DNA of 64,000 nt from Haemaphysalis longicornis (Eukaryota > Arthropoda > Arachnida > Ixodida > Ixodidae): contig CM023454.1 in assembly GCA_013339765.2 (NCBI GenBank), forward strand, positions 149,463,309 through 149,527,308, written 5' to 3'. Shown here piece after piece: positions 44,899 through 56,600 of this stretch (positions are counted from its first letter, which is position 1; every line of letters starts with the position of its first letter). The notes under the pieces are model-generated. The model made no database searches and was not told the origin of the DNA. It worked only from the letters and a program-made list of their open reading frames with translations. Both the position numbers and the translations under genes were made by a program.

Positions 44899-45677
44899 TC
44901 AGCCTGGTCTTCGAGTGTGTCCCCTGTGGTGCTGACCAGAGGCAGGCTGTGTGTTTGTTGTCCTTTGAGTTTGCGTATTCTTGTCCATACTTTCCGTGTG
45001 TCTGTGTATGTTTATTGATGTTATGAAGGAACGCCAGCTCTCTCGTTTTGCCTCACGGCGCACACGTTTTCCTAACGCCTTGGCCCGTTTGAACAAAATG
45101 AGGTTACCCGACGTGGGGTACCGACGAAGGACACCCCACGCCTTGTTCTGGGCCTCTCGCGCCCTCTCCCGCCTACAGTCCTCATTCCACCCACGGGCCT
45201 CCGCTGGTTGCGCGGGGCACCAGAGGCGTGGGGAATGGACTTTTCGGCGGCGTCGAGGATGTGCGCCGTGAGGAGTTGGGTAGCTTCTTCAACGTGTAGG
45301 TGTGTTATGGATGTGTGGTGTAGTTTGGATGTCTCTGTAAATGTATTCCAGTTAGCTCGTGCTTCATTGAACCTATTATGGGAAGATGGACTGCTTGGGC
45401 CTTTACCTATGTATGTGAGCGAGGTGGGGAAGTGGTCACTGCCATATGGGTCAGTTCCCACTCCCCACTCGACAAGAGGAAGAGAACTGCGGCGGAGCCA
45501 ATAGCCAAGTAAAGTCAAGACATGAGTATGTGTTGTGTGACCTATGTTATGGTATGTAGGCTGTTTATTGTTGAAAAGGCATGCTCCAGAAGATGTAAGG
45601 AATTTTTCTATCAGGCGACCTCGGGTATCCGTTCTGGAAGAGCCCCAAAGAGAGTTGTGAGCATTAAGGTCGCCTTT
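44899..45677 (-). pseudogene. Nested LINE ORF2: truncated APE endonuclease and linker
   Basis: Minus strand from 45677: GDLNAHNSLWGSSRTDTRGR, then EKFLTSSGACLFNN and DPYGSDHFP, with the SDH box intact. The endonuclease N-terminus is missing. A linker rich in Arg/Lys follows (RVRREAKRESWRSFI). The layout is typical of I/Jockey ORF2. Confidence 0.85.
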
Positions 45678-45690
45678 AAAAAACGCCTTT
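45678..45690. repeat. Target-site duplication, right copy
   Basis: Exact match of AAAAAACGCCTTT at 42044-42056. Confidence 0.9.
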
Positions 45691-47440
45691 ACAAGCGAGC
45701 GAAGCGTATTGGTACTGGTGAGGCGTGGCAGAAATACAAATGTTTCCTGGATACATACTGCGCAGCAATAGATGCCGCTAAAAAGTAAATACTACTCGCA
45801 TGACCTTCGTTCTTTACTAAAGTCAAACCCAAAAAAAAAAAATTCTGGAAAGAAATATCCCCGTCACGCGATACGAACAAGATCTTGCTGAAAAATAACG
45901 ACCTAGCTTCGGTTCCCGATTCAGAGTGCCCCACTCTATTTAACCGATTTTTCACCTCCGTATTCACCCTGGAAAGCCCTGGTAGCATCCCAGATGTTCG
46001 TGAGCACAATTGGGCATATATGGAATCGATTAAAATAACTATCGCTCGCATTCAACGCCTTATAGACAACCTTAAAATTTCAACTTCCGCAGGTAGTGAT
46101 AATATCAACTCAAAAATACTAAAAGGCACCGTTACTAGTTCGAGCAAATTCTTATACCACATCTTCCGCCAGTCATTAGCATCGGGTCAGTTACCATCTG
46201 ATTGGAAAATAGGTAAGATTGTACCAGTTCATAAAACTGGCAACAAAGGCTCACCCAACAACTATCGCCCCATTTCCTTAACGTGCGTGTGCTGCAACAT
46301 GCTCGAACACATCATTGCGTCACACATTTTCAGCCATCTTGAATCTAATCAGTTTTTCGTAGGAAATCAGCATGGCTTCCGAAAAGGTTTGTCGTGTGAC
46401 ACCCAGCTATTCGAATTCACTACCGATCTGCACCTTAACATGGACAGTGGCTTACAAACTGATTGCGTCTTTCTGGACTTCTCGAAAGCATTCGACCGTG
46501 TAGCCCATTGTCGTCTCATAGCAAAATTATCAGCTCTTCGGCTAGATTCACTAACATTGTCATGGCTTCGCAACTTTATTACATTCCGTCAGCAGTTCAC
46601 TGTAGTCAACAATTTTTCTTCCACTTTTTCGGACGTAACTTCGGGTGTACCGCAGGGCAGCGTTTTAGGCCCTTTACTCTTTTTAATTTACATCAACGAC
46701 TTGGGTACAAATTTAACATCATGCGTTCGGCTCTTTGCTGATGATTGCATTATATACCGTAAAATAAATAATTCTGATGATCATCTAGCCCTTCAAAATG
46801 ACCTTAATCTGATTTCAAGCTGGTGTGACACCTGGCTGATGTCACTAAATTTAAATAAATGTATTGTAATAATTTTTAGCCGTAAACGTATTAACTCTGA
46901 TTTTCCGTATAGCATAAACAGTAACTTGCTAACACGGACGTCGTCGTATAAATATCTTGGCATCATTCTCACTCCCAATTTGTCTTGGTCGGACCACATC
47001 TCTAGCATATGCGCAAAAGCTTCTCGATCACTTGGTTACCTACGACGCAACTTACGCAATTCCCCGTCTAGTGTTCGTAAACTTGCTTTTCTTACATTCG
47101 TCCTTCCACAGCTAGAATTTGTTTCTTCTATTTGGTCTCCTCATCAAAATTATCTAATTGACATGATTGGGTCTATTCAGAATCGAGCTGCTCGTTTTAT
47201 ATCATCTAATTACGACCGATACGCTAGCATCACCCAGATTAAACATGAATGCTCCCTTCAACCGTTACACACACGTCGCTACTTAGCACTTTTATGCCTA
47301 TTCATAAATATATTTATTCCTCGAGATCATCTGAGTTTAATCTTCACCATCCAACTACCATGTCACATGACCCAAGACTCACGCTAGTACACGCTGTACA
47401 ATTAGTTCAGCTTCTCACGCATTTATGGTTCCACGCATTC
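45691..47440 (+). pseudogene. CR1/L2 LINE ORF2, part 2: reverse transcriptase
   Basis: Starts YKRAKRIGTGEAWQKYK, directly continuing part 1. Frame changes occur around the A-runs at 45786 and 45830. From 45885 a 500-codon stretch is open: FNRFFTSVF, SAGSDNINSKIL, DWKIGKIVPVHKTGNKGSP, NYRPISLTCVCCNMLEHII, FLDFSKAFDRVAH, SGVPQGSVLGPLLFLIYIND and LFADDCIIY. The FADD catalytic box is intact. YKYLGIILTPNLSW and the thumb region follow. The C-terminus is shifted after about 47330. The motifs are those of CR1/L2/Rex-group RTs. Confidence 0.92.
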
Positions 47441-47963
47441 CTTTAATTCGACGCCATCTGCCCTCCACGTGCAATACGCCTTTGGACGATATCACCCGAC
47501 GTTATCGCATGCTTTTTCATGCCACGAAACCTTTCGACGCCATGGCCTTTTATCTGACTGTCATTACGCACCGTGCGAATGTTTTCACAATTGTGCAATT
47601 TTTGTATACCTTTTATTTTATATGTTTCTGGCTTTTAGCTTATATATTCATTATCTCCGAAATGCGCATGTTGGCTGTGTCGTTCATGATCTATTCGAAA
47701 CTGTACCTTTGATTGTTTGTATACATACCTACGTGCAGTAGCTATAATACCATTTTTGTTAACTTCAGTTCACATTCTTGACTTGTGTTTTTCCTTCTTC
47801 AAACATTGTATTGCTGTGTTTTGACTTCTTACTTGCTTTTTTCTTGCCTTGGCATTTTTTTGTTGCCTTGTCGGCAGTTTCCCTTTACAAAATTCTATCC
47901 CCCCTTACGCTATGCCCTTCCATGGGCCTGTAAGGTATCCTGAATAAATAAATAAATAAATAA
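47441..47963 (+). other. CR1/L2 3' UTR and (AATA)n tail
   Basis: T-rich UTR followed by GGGCCTGTAAGGTATCCTGA and AATAAATAAATAAATAAAT. CR1/L2 elements end in short tandem repeats rather than poly(A). Confidence 0.8.
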
Positions 47964-47964
47964 A

Positions 47965-48293
47965 TCTTTCTGGACTGTTGGGACGCGGTGTTCCACTGGG
48001 ACGTCCTCCAACGAACCTTGAAAAAAGACTTGCCATTAACGCCTTATGGCATTCGCTGTTTGCCCGTAAACAATGATGGAGGCGTGCCCTATAATATGTT
48101 TATGGCACTTAGCATGCACTCTAGGTGGAAAACTCGCGTGGCAGTTCAAAATGCTGAAGAGGATGCTCGCATGGTGCGGGAGTACTTCATTGAAAGCGTT
48201 GGTTATATAAGAGACGTGTATAGAGTCATGCCGGAAAAACCTGAGTGGTTACCCATTCTGGATGTTCTAGCGCATTTTAAGATGTTTTAAGCC
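47965..48293 (+). pseudogene. LINE-A C-terminal segment
   Basis: The frame reads LDCWDAVFHWDVLQRTLKKD, LPLTPYGIRCLPV, DGGVPYNMFMALSMHS and EDARMVREYFIESVGYIRDV, ending LDVLAHFKMF and a stop. This looks like the C-terminal region of the LINE family at 25.7-26.8 kb, whose protein breaks off before this block. It begins on the base after the CR1 (AATA)n tail, so the CR1 probably inserted into this LINE. The family match is from recognition of the C-terminal pattern and needs alignment. Confidence 0.6.
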
Positions 48294-51144
48294 ACCCCCT
48301 TCAGCCGACTGGTGGCTGGAGCTACTAATTTGTGTACTGCGCAGTGCGTTGTGTGTTGTCGCCAAGCAGGCAATCAAGAAAAAAAGCCAAGAGGCCCGCT
48401 CTGTCGTCGCGTGCTCACGTGTGTGCGCTCGACAATTGTTATTTTTGATTGGGGACACGGAAATTTGCGATTTGCTATACAGCTTCGCTTTTAAAAACCA
48501 ATGCGTCAATGTTATAACAAAATCTTTAATTTTATTTATATTGGAATTACATAGCATTATGATGTTCACAGAAATTAAAAATGTTTGAGAAAAATATGTT
48601 GACCTAAAGTGCATTTCAGAATATAGTAAGTGCATAGAAGTGGATATACGTCTTTTTTGTAATTCTGTTTAGCTGGCGACGAACCAACATAGAATTTCAA
48701 AGTGTCATTATGCTTACTCAAAGCTACAAAGTACGCACAGGGATAGCAAAAACGCTTAATTATTAAATATGAAATCTTTTTCAAAGTAATTTTTAAAATC
48801 ATCAGTTTTGGTTAAAACGCTGGAATTAAACGCTGAGTGAAAGCTTTAAATTGTAATGACACGCTTGAGTCAATGCGCCACTACGGGGCGAATTGTAATA
48901 AAAAAAGATTGCCTTCGAAGAAAGCAATGCCGAGATAGAGAACCAGAACCTTGCTGTTCAGAATTTGGAAAATGAGAATAGTGTGTATTGTGATGAAATT
49001 CGGTCAATACCCGTTGTCATGAGCGGATAATTTCGTAGGTGACCACAGTGCAGCGCTATGATTTAAATGTCGTGTAGCGGCGAAACAGGGCGAGAAAACG
49101 TCTTCCGAGAAGTACCTGGGAGGGTAAACAGACTCATTCAGAAGTCAGAATGGTTCGGCTTTTGGCTATTATAACAACCAAATTTCGAAGGGCAAACTTT
49201 CGCGTCAGAAAAACGTCCGGGAGTAGCGATATAAACTGCACCCCGTCGGTTACAGTGGCTGGATGAGCATTGGACAATAGTGATGGCTCTTGGGCGTCAG
49301 CGGGTGTACTGAGGTAAAAATTGAAGTAAGCGGGGCTTGGAGATTTAGAAAATCTGTAAGCGAATTTACGACGGTAGAATAGTCCTAGATAAAGGCAATT
49401 CCAGTGACACAGTTTGGCAGATTTTGGTTTTATAGGTATAGAAACATTTTAGGGGTGTCGGCTCCAAAGCATACACGTGCGCTACCGTTTTACAATGGGT
49501 AGGGTTTTTTCATCGGATACTCGCAGGTGCGACTTTTCTGCGTTCACCCGAAGGGAGCGAAATACACGAATGAGAAATCAATATTTTGATAGTTGGACCC
49601 ATGACATTAGCAGACAAGGACGGTCCACCGTCGACTTCAGCGTTAATTGGGCAGCGGAAGTGGGAAACATCACAAGATGTTTCGCGGAAGTGAAGGTGGG
49701 GAACTAAATTCAGAAAGGGAAAGCCGGGTGCTTTGTCAGGAATTCTTTTCTGTATTTTGTGTTGTGCACAGCAATTTTGTTAGGCCAACAAAGTAAAGTT
49801 GATATGATCATTTCAGTGCACTTGGTGGCCCCTAAAAGACAACAAAACTCACAAATACACTGTGCATGAAACGGATAAAAATATGGTAGAAATTATAATG
49901 AAGTTCTATCGTTCAGCAACCTGAATAGAGTAAAGGACACTCCCTCTCAAAATGAATGAAACGAAAAATAGTCTTTACAAACTGTAGTATGCGAATATAC
50001 AATGGCAAAATTTCACGACTGTATAGACCATGTCGAAACACTGAGTTTTTGCTGCAGAAGCTGGGAATTCGTTGTCGCTTAAATTGTTCGCAGCTTCGCT
50101 AAGGCTGTGCCAAGTAACTACCCCACGACGAAACGGCTACTTAGTGTTTGCACTATCATCCAGTAGCGACTTGAGCGCCTGCGCGTGCGGTTCAGTGGAA
50201 GTTAACCACGTTATCAGGCGAATGTTTGCCTAATAATATATAAAGAACAGGGCCTGTTTGAGTTTCAAAGAAGAGAGAACAATAAACACGCAACGTTCGC
50301 TCTTGGAACGCTCTTGGTACGCTGTATTTGGAAGACATATCTTCGCTGTATTTGGAACGCTGTATTTGGAAGACATATCTTCGAGTAGCCGCGTGCACTG
50401 CGAAGGCGACTTGAACGTGTTGAAAAACGTTCAAATCACAATACAATTGATTTAACATCAAAAATAATGCGCAGGATCAGCAGCGCTGGTGCGATCAGAT
50501 TGCCCGCGCATAATACAAAAAAAAAACAGGAAGGTGGTCAAAATCAGAAAAATGGTTGTTATAGCGTTAATCACCAACATTCAATGTTCACCATTCACCC
50601 CCTAATACAGGACACAGAGTAAAATTGCGAATGTTCCCGGAAATGCCCACGTAGCGGGTAAAAATACTAGTAAATACCGTAAGTCTGTACTTTTCTTTTG
50701 GGAGGCAATAAAAGTGATGATTATTTGCAGGCGCATCTTGCGAGGGGAGTCAACGAAGAAAACCGGCGTGTGATGCGAAGTGCTACAACCTCGATAACAA
50801 TGACAAATGCGGCAGTTTAGTAGATGTGATATATATCCCCATGTCCAAGAAGAAGCACAGTATAAAAATGTACAAGAAGGTACTATTAAATTGTTTGGGC
50901 GCAGTGCAAAAACAAGCGAGGCTAATAAGCTGATCGTGGGGAGGGCAATTTCGAACTCATTACTACTCGCAAATTGGGGATGTTGAATATTTTCGTAGTA
51001 CCAAGCCGTGACCAGTTTCGATTGCAAAGCTTTGACAAAAAATACGACAACGAACGGATACAAGCGCGCAAATTTCTATTTGTTTGTTAAGAAAAACAAC
51101 GATAAACTGGCACCTCACGCTAACGAAAAAAAACTTGTTCACTA
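48294..51144. other. LINE-A 3' UTR, then AT-rich intergenic sequence
   Basis: The first 200 bp may be LINE-A 3' UTR. A 24-bp unit (CGCTGTATTTGGAAGACATA, then TCTT) repeats at 50320 and 50358 with a 38-bp period. No gene was recognised. Confidence 0.4.
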
Positions 51145-51277
51145 GCTCGCTCGCTCACTCACTCACTCACTCACTCACTCACTCACTCACTCACTCACTC
51201 ACTCACTCACTCACTCACTCACTCACTCACTCATTCAATCACCCTCTCACTCACTCACTTCCACACTCACTTACTCA
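51145..51277. repeat. (ACTC)n microsatellite
   Basis: About 20 near-perfect ACTC units, then interrupted copies to 51277. The long LTHS-repeat reading frame here is an artefact. Confidence 0.97.
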
Positions 51278-53465
51278 CAATTTACGCTATCCGATTGCGG
51301 CGAATTCCAACAATTCGGCAGACCCCACATTACTGGCTGCATCGACGTTACTCAGCAGTGGTCCGTGCGTGTCCATAGGTTTTTATGCAGCATTCACACT
51401 ACGATATGCATGTGGGCCACACTGTGAGGACCACTAAACTGGAAAGTCCTTTTCAGAAAGATAGCATAGCAAGCATGGCGGAGGAGACACGGTTCGGGCT
51501 ATTCACAGCGCAAAATACTTAAATAAAATAGCGCAAACAATTTCGCCTTCATAGCTCGCTGGTTGAAGATAGGCCAATCACGAAGATAACAAACGGGAAC
51601 GAAGTCTGAATTTCGAATTTTGTGCGCACTTTCAGTACCTTACTGTGATTGGACCGTCGATGTTAACATACCTGCGCGTGCACCACGTATTTTTCCTTTC
51701 CCGATATAAATAGATGAAATATATGTATAAAACAGGACGCAACAATAGGAATTGGTACTCCTCGACTTGATAAGGCAAATGAAGAGTCATCCAAAGCGTA
51801 CAATCTTCACAAACGTATAGGACCACTTCACGGGAAGCAGTTAGGGGAACCAGGTGGAGCATTCGCCGAGTAACGTTCACAAATACTATGTCAGGTCCTT
51901 CTGAACGCAATTCGTTTTGTTAGGTGCACGTTGCGACAACTACAACCTGGAACAAATGAAATCGTACACACAAATATAGACCAGAACAAGGAAGGTAATC
52001 TACAGCGTTTCAAGTTACCAGGGTCACACTTTATAAAAAAGGCAAACGGGCGACTGCGGTACCTCCCTACTGAAAGGACATGCAAAATACAACAAAGGTG
52101 CGCGTGTACATTTTGAAAGGCAAATTCCAAAGCATTGATACTGTAACAAAGCCAGGCAGAAATGGGCACTGCACGGAAACAAATCGCGCTATTTATGTTT
52201 TGTGGTTCATTTTCTGTTCGGGTTTTATCTCTCCATGACTGTAGTTTTGCAACCGGGCGGGGGCACCCGATCCGAGCTCCGTGGCCTCCGACATACGAGT
52301 GGTAGCGTGTATGATGCGAGCGGCCAGTCGCTGTTGCAGCAGTGAAGAAGTCCAGAAGCCGTAGGCTAACGTAACTGTTTAATTCATAGCGAGAGGTGAG
52401 CCGAAGCCAAAGAACAATGCCCCGACGGGCGAGGTTACAATACAGAACTCGAGCAGAGCGACAACATCGATTCGCTGCTCTAACAGGAATGGTTTACAAC
52501 GCTTGGGCAGCTTTATTTATACCCAAAAGCGATAACGGTCAAACGCCAACAGGCTGGAACACGCACAACACTCTTTCCAGAGTTCGTAAGCCGTTCATAG
52601 CCTCGGGCACGTTGAGTCCGAGAGAGGGGAGAGAGGAGGACTCCGTTGCGATCGACGGGGCCTCTGTGTCCTTGAAGAGCGTGGAGACGAGCCACGCAGG
52701 CAGCCACCGAAGTTCAGCCGCCGCAGGCAGCCGCCGAATGCGCAGAGAGCGAAGCGTCTGACGAGGCTTTGTCGCAACTTGTTGCCGACATGATTGCGCC
52801 TGTTTTCGAAGGCGCACGAGTGGCTTCGCCGCACAGCCGAGGAGTGGTGCGGGGAAGTACTGCGGCGCTGGCCCATTCGTAACAGCTTCTCCGCCGGGGG
52901 TCCGAGATCCCGATGGATAAGGGTCTGCAACCGTTGTCCGGAGGGATGCTGTCGAAGTGAAGTGCTCGGCAGACGCTCGACTCGAGGCCTTGGCTGTACG
53001 ACACCGTGCTGGAGCTTCACCGGGCGGGTCACTGGACGAGTAGTGGCTCCCCAAGAACGTCTCTGGCTTGGTCAGGCAAGCAACAGAACAACACAGGAAG
53101 ACACAACCACATCGCCGGCAAGTGCGAAGACAAATCAACACTGAAGATCTACCAGGCCTTTATTTGCGAAAAAGTACGCGAATAACTAACTACTCTAGTT
53201 ATATTTTAGCCCAGCAGTACTTTAGACAAGTGACAAACCTGAAAGGTGACATTACGCGTGATTGGAAATGTCCCACACAAAAAAATTCAATCGTAAAGGG
53301 CGAAACCTGCTCCAGGAAAAACAATGAACTTGAGAAAGTCAGGCGTCTACAAGCCACTTCTCGCGCTGAGAGCTGCGATCCGAGCTCTCATCATTGCCTC
53401 CGAGTTTTTCCCTTCTTGTATCGCACTTTAGGTGCGCCCGTTCTCTGAAAGAGACTGCTGCGACC
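51278..53465. other. Unassigned; 52300-53150 may be LTR or UTR of a retroelement
   Basis: The 52380-53140 stretch is GC-rich, open on both strands, and holds TTTATTTATACC (TATAAATAAA on the minus strand). It lies beside the gag-like duplicated block on the same possible strand, but no LTR pair is visible, so this is only a suggestion. Confidence 0.3.
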
Positions 53466-55230
53466 GCGTGAAGAGACACCGGTCGTCTTGTTCGACAAAG
53501 GTCGAGCGCGCGGAGGAGCGAACGAGATTTTCCACCGTTCATACGTTAGGCGCGCACTCCTTGGAGGCTGCGTTCCCTCGGCGCGATGCGAGCTCACGGC
53601 TTTGCCCCTTGGCGTGCCCGCACTGAAACACGCGCCGCAAGTACCCGCGGAAGTTTTTGCTATCTCCTCGTTGCTCGCCTTTTTACGAACGCGTTCGGCA
53701 AGCAAACGCCGGAACGCGTTTACGTTCTCTGCTCAAGGCTGGTCAGTTCCCGACTTCGACTCAGCCGCAGTCGCAGTCGAACCGCAACCTCAACTAGCTC
53801 CGCCGATGTTGGCCTATCATCGGGAGCATCAGCTTGGAGTGAAAGGGCACGACGTGCTCATTAGACACCTGGTAGCTTCGAACAGTCACTACCTCGTTGC
53901 CCCTCGCGCCTTCAGCGACAGCCTCGGCACGCGAAGACCGAAGCGTGTTCCCGTTCTCCTTCCTCACTGCCAGAACTAAACTACAACCAGGCTGCCCTGT
54001 CTCGAAAGACGGCTCGGCCGCCCCAGACACCTGAATCTCTACGAGCTCGGCTGGCCGTTGCTCGAGGTTGGTTACCTGAGCTTGTGGCAGGACGGAATCG
54101 GCTTGCTCAGTGGCGAGATCGTCACGACTCCCAACTGAACTGTGCAAACCGTTCGCTGCCTGCCCGTCGGCTGCAGGCTTTGCCACCACACATCTCTCGT
54201 TTCCTCACTACCGTCCGAAGGAACAACCTCCGTTTCAGCGAACTCGTGCGGCATCTCGGAAAGCTCATCGTTTACGCATTCTGCGAAACGTCGCTATCTC
54301 GCGAAGTGTTCACGTTCACGTCAGCAGCCGTTCCCTCAACGCTGCTGCGAACGCGCGTGAAATGACACCGGCCGTTGTTTTCGACAAGGCCGAGCGCGCG
54401 AGGAGCGAGCGAGATTTTCCAGCGTTCGAACGTAAGGCGCGCACTCATTCTAGGAGGCGGCGTTCCTTGGCGCGATGGCGAGCTCATGGCCTTGCGTCTG
54501 GGCGTGCCCGCACTGAAACACGCGCCACAGTACGTGCGGAAGTTTTCCCTCTATCCTTCTTGCTCGCCTTTTTACCAACGCGTTCGGCAAGCGAACATCG
54601 GAACGTGTTTACGTTCTCTCCTCTAGGCTGATCGGTTCCCGACTTCGGCTCAGCCACAGGCGCCACCGAAATCTCAACTAGCTTAGCCCATATTGGCCTA
54701 TCGTCGGGAGAGTCAGCTGGGAGTGACAAGGGCACGATGTGCTCATTAGACGCCTCGTAGCATCCATCAGTCACTACCTCGTCGTGCCTCGCTGTTTCGG
54801 CGACAGCCTCAGCAAGCGAACACCGAAGGGTGTTTTTGTTCTGTTTTGCGGCTGTCACTACACTAGATCCAGCTGCCCTGTCTCAGACGGCTCAGCCGCC
54901 CGCGACACCTGAATCTCTACGAGCTCGGCTGGCCGTTGCTCGAGGTCAGCTACCTGAGCTGGTGGCAGAACGGAATCGGCTTGCTCAGTGGCGAGATCGT
55001 CATGACTCCCAACTGAGCTGTGCAACCGTTCGCTGCCTCGACTGCAGGCTTGCCACCACATCGTCTCGTTTCTGTGCTACCGTCCGAAGGAACAACCTCC
55101 GTTTCAGCGGACTCGTGTTGTCTTTCGGTAGCCCATGGTTTACGCACTCCAGCGAAACCTCGCTATCTCGCGGAATGTTCATGTTCAGACCGGTAGCCAT
55201 TTCCATGGCCTCCCGCGAATTTGAACCGTC
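53466..55230 (-). repeat. ~885-bp tandem duplication with coding-like minus frames
   Basis: Copy 1 starts about 53475 and copy 2 about 54364. GACACCGG..., CGTGCCCGCACTGAAACACG, CCTTTTTAC.AACGCGTTCGG, ACCTGAATCTCTACGAGCTC and GTCCGAAGGAACAACCTCCG recur at steps of 878-889 bp. Minus-strand translations are acidic (ELVEIQVSGAAEP; ETEVVPSDGS) and partly conserved between copies. I do not recognise the protein. The block joins the coiled-coil segment at 55240-55571. Confidence 0.75.
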
Positions 55231-55239
55231 CGAACACTC

Positions 55240-55571
55240 CGCCGAGATCTCCAAAACAAACTCCGACGCATTATCGCACTCAGTGGACACGCACTGCCCT
55301 CTGCCGCCTCTGCCGACAGTCTGAGCTAATGCGCCGTCGTTATCTCTCTCAGCAACCTTGACGCGCTGCGGGGCAGCAACGGTCGCTTCCGACTCGCGCT
55401 CCCGAGCGTCTGCTACTTTCTTTTCGTTATCGTGGCCAGTTTCTCTATCCACGACAACGAGGTCTTTTTCTCGAGCAACTTTTCTAACTCAGGCTTCGCT
55501 TCTTCAAGCTCGAGTTGAATTTTGTGCTCTAGGTTCTTGTTCTCCCGTTGGAGTCTCTCTCCCTCGAGCTC
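55240..55571 (-). pseudogene. Gag-like coiled-coil fragment, cut by the gap
   Basis: Minus-strand frames read ELEGERLQRENKNLEHKIQL, then ELEEAKPELEKLLEKK and VADARERESEATVA. The heptad-like Glu/Lys/Leu pattern suggests a coiled coil such as the N-terminus of an arthropod retrotransposon gag. One frame change is needed near 55440. The 5' part lies in the N gap, so identity is uncertain. Confidence 0.4.
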
Positions 55572-55671
55572 NNNNNNNNNNNNNNNNNNNNNNNNNNNNN
55601 NNNNNNNNNNNNNNNNNNNNNNNNNNNNNNNNNNNNNNNNNNNNNNNNNNNNNNNNNNNNNNNNNNNNNNN
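55572..55671. other. Assembly gap (100 N)
   Basis: Exactly 100 N, a common placeholder for a gap of unknown length. Sequences on the two sides look unrelated: GC-rich and repetitive on the left, AT-rich on the right. Confidence 0.99.
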
Positions 55672-56400
55672 GGGCAGACAACCACATTTATAAGTTCAAT
55701 TGACCATAAATTGACAATTTCTTTTGTGTCAAAAATCTTGAGACTCAAGCCGAACGAAACCACGTTTTCCGAACAAACTTTACAATCGACAGTAAATGTC
55801 GCAACATAAAAAAAGAAACAAGAATGTTTGCAAAATTCTGTGCATGAATCCTGAGACTAAAACTAATTCACAACCATAAACTATGATTGAGGTGTCTATT
55901 AATAAACATTTTGGCAACTTCCCTTAAAACTTTACAGCCAAGCACATACCAAATATCAAGATACAAGCAATTATGAACTTCCTTCCCTCCGAATGCAATG
56001 AGGTGGACACAGCAGTCTGAACTATAAAGAACATTTATCTTTGACCCATCCTATAGCCGGTATTCATTGAAAAGTTTAGCTGTCAATTTCTTCGTTTGGC
56101 AACACTGAAATAGCCACGAACATGGCTGATCGCGCCACGGACATGGCGCGGCTCGTGCCACTGCGGCCGCACGCCGAAGAAAAATATAACACTGACGTGC
56201 GTCGCCTGCTCCGTTTCAACCGATTCTCAACAGTGGTGTCATCAAAGTTGTTATTAAAAGCACTCGCATTGGAGTCAAGGCATTACTTTGCGTTCGGCGG
56301 GCTAGAGCTTGGAATGTCCAAACCATATCATGCGCTTAGCACGGACAAGTACCGCCATCTTGCGGAGCTCGATGTAACCACACACTAAACATTTTTATCC
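55672..56400. other. AT-rich, one unassigned 88-codon frame
   Basis: A frame at 56122-56388 (+) starts MADRATDMARLVPLRPHAEE in a GC-richer island. No family is recognised. It could be a first exon or chance. Confidence 0.25.
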
Positions 56401-56600
56401 AAAAGGGTGCGTTCAGCTTGTCGCCGCAGGAGCACCCTCATACACAATATTTTACACCCTTTAGGGTGCTTGGATTCTGTCGCCGCAGGAGCACCCTTTT
56501 CTGCCCAAAATATCATAGGTGCTTCTTAGCACCCCAATCTGTAGGAGCTTTTCCTGCAAAAGCACCCACCTAAAGGGGTACAAAAAGGGTGCATCATCCT
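56401..56600. repeat. AGGGTGC/GCACCCT hairpin repeat cluster
   Basis: Two copies of a 59-bp unit start at about 56404 and 56463. Each has AGGGTGC at the left, TGTCGCCGCAGGAGCACCCT at the right, and can fold on itself. Further GCACCC and AGGGTGC copies follow to 56600. This looks like a small non-autonomous DNA element with repeated terminal motifs. Confidence 0.65.

Larger units (their letters stand above)
42057..45677 (-). mobile_element. I-clade LINE inserted into CR1 ORF2 (5'-truncated, 3.6 kb)
   Basis: The element reads on the minus strand from 45677 (truncated at GDLNAHNSLWG of the endonuclease) through RT and RNase H to a 3' end at 42057 (CATCCAACGATCATC). A 13-bp duplication, AAAAAACGCCTTT, flanks it, as expected for target-primed reverse transcription. 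It splits CR1 ORF2 exactly between KKKRL and YKRAKRI, so it is younger than the CR1 copy. Internal frameshifts show that it is now also inactive. Confidence 0.9.
31301..47963 (+). mobile_element. CR1/L2-type LINE with tandem-monomer 5' array, full span
   Basis: The element comprises the monomer array (31301-40067), ORF1 (from 40068), ORF2 (41135 to about 47390) and a 3' UTR ending GGGCCTGTAAGGTATCCTGA plus (AATA)n at 47943-47963. It is interrupted by a younger minus-strand LINE at 42057-45677. Without that insert and its extra target copy it is about 13 kb, far longer than the 3-6 kb usual for CR1/L2 elements, because the array alone is 8.7 kb. ORF1 and ORF2 carry frameshifts and a stop, so this copy is dead in the form shown. 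Confidence 0.85.

Noticed and set aside
51084..51437. 117-codon frame with LTHS repeats
   Set aside because: Direct translation of an (ACTC)n microsatellite.
52396..53144. LTR of a retrotransposon
   Set aside because: Composition and a TATA-like site fit, but no second LTR, primer-binding site or polypurine tract could be identified.
56122..56388. MADRATDMARLVPLRPHAEE frame as a host gene
   Set aside because: No recognised domain, no clear splice partner; left as an unassigned possibility.
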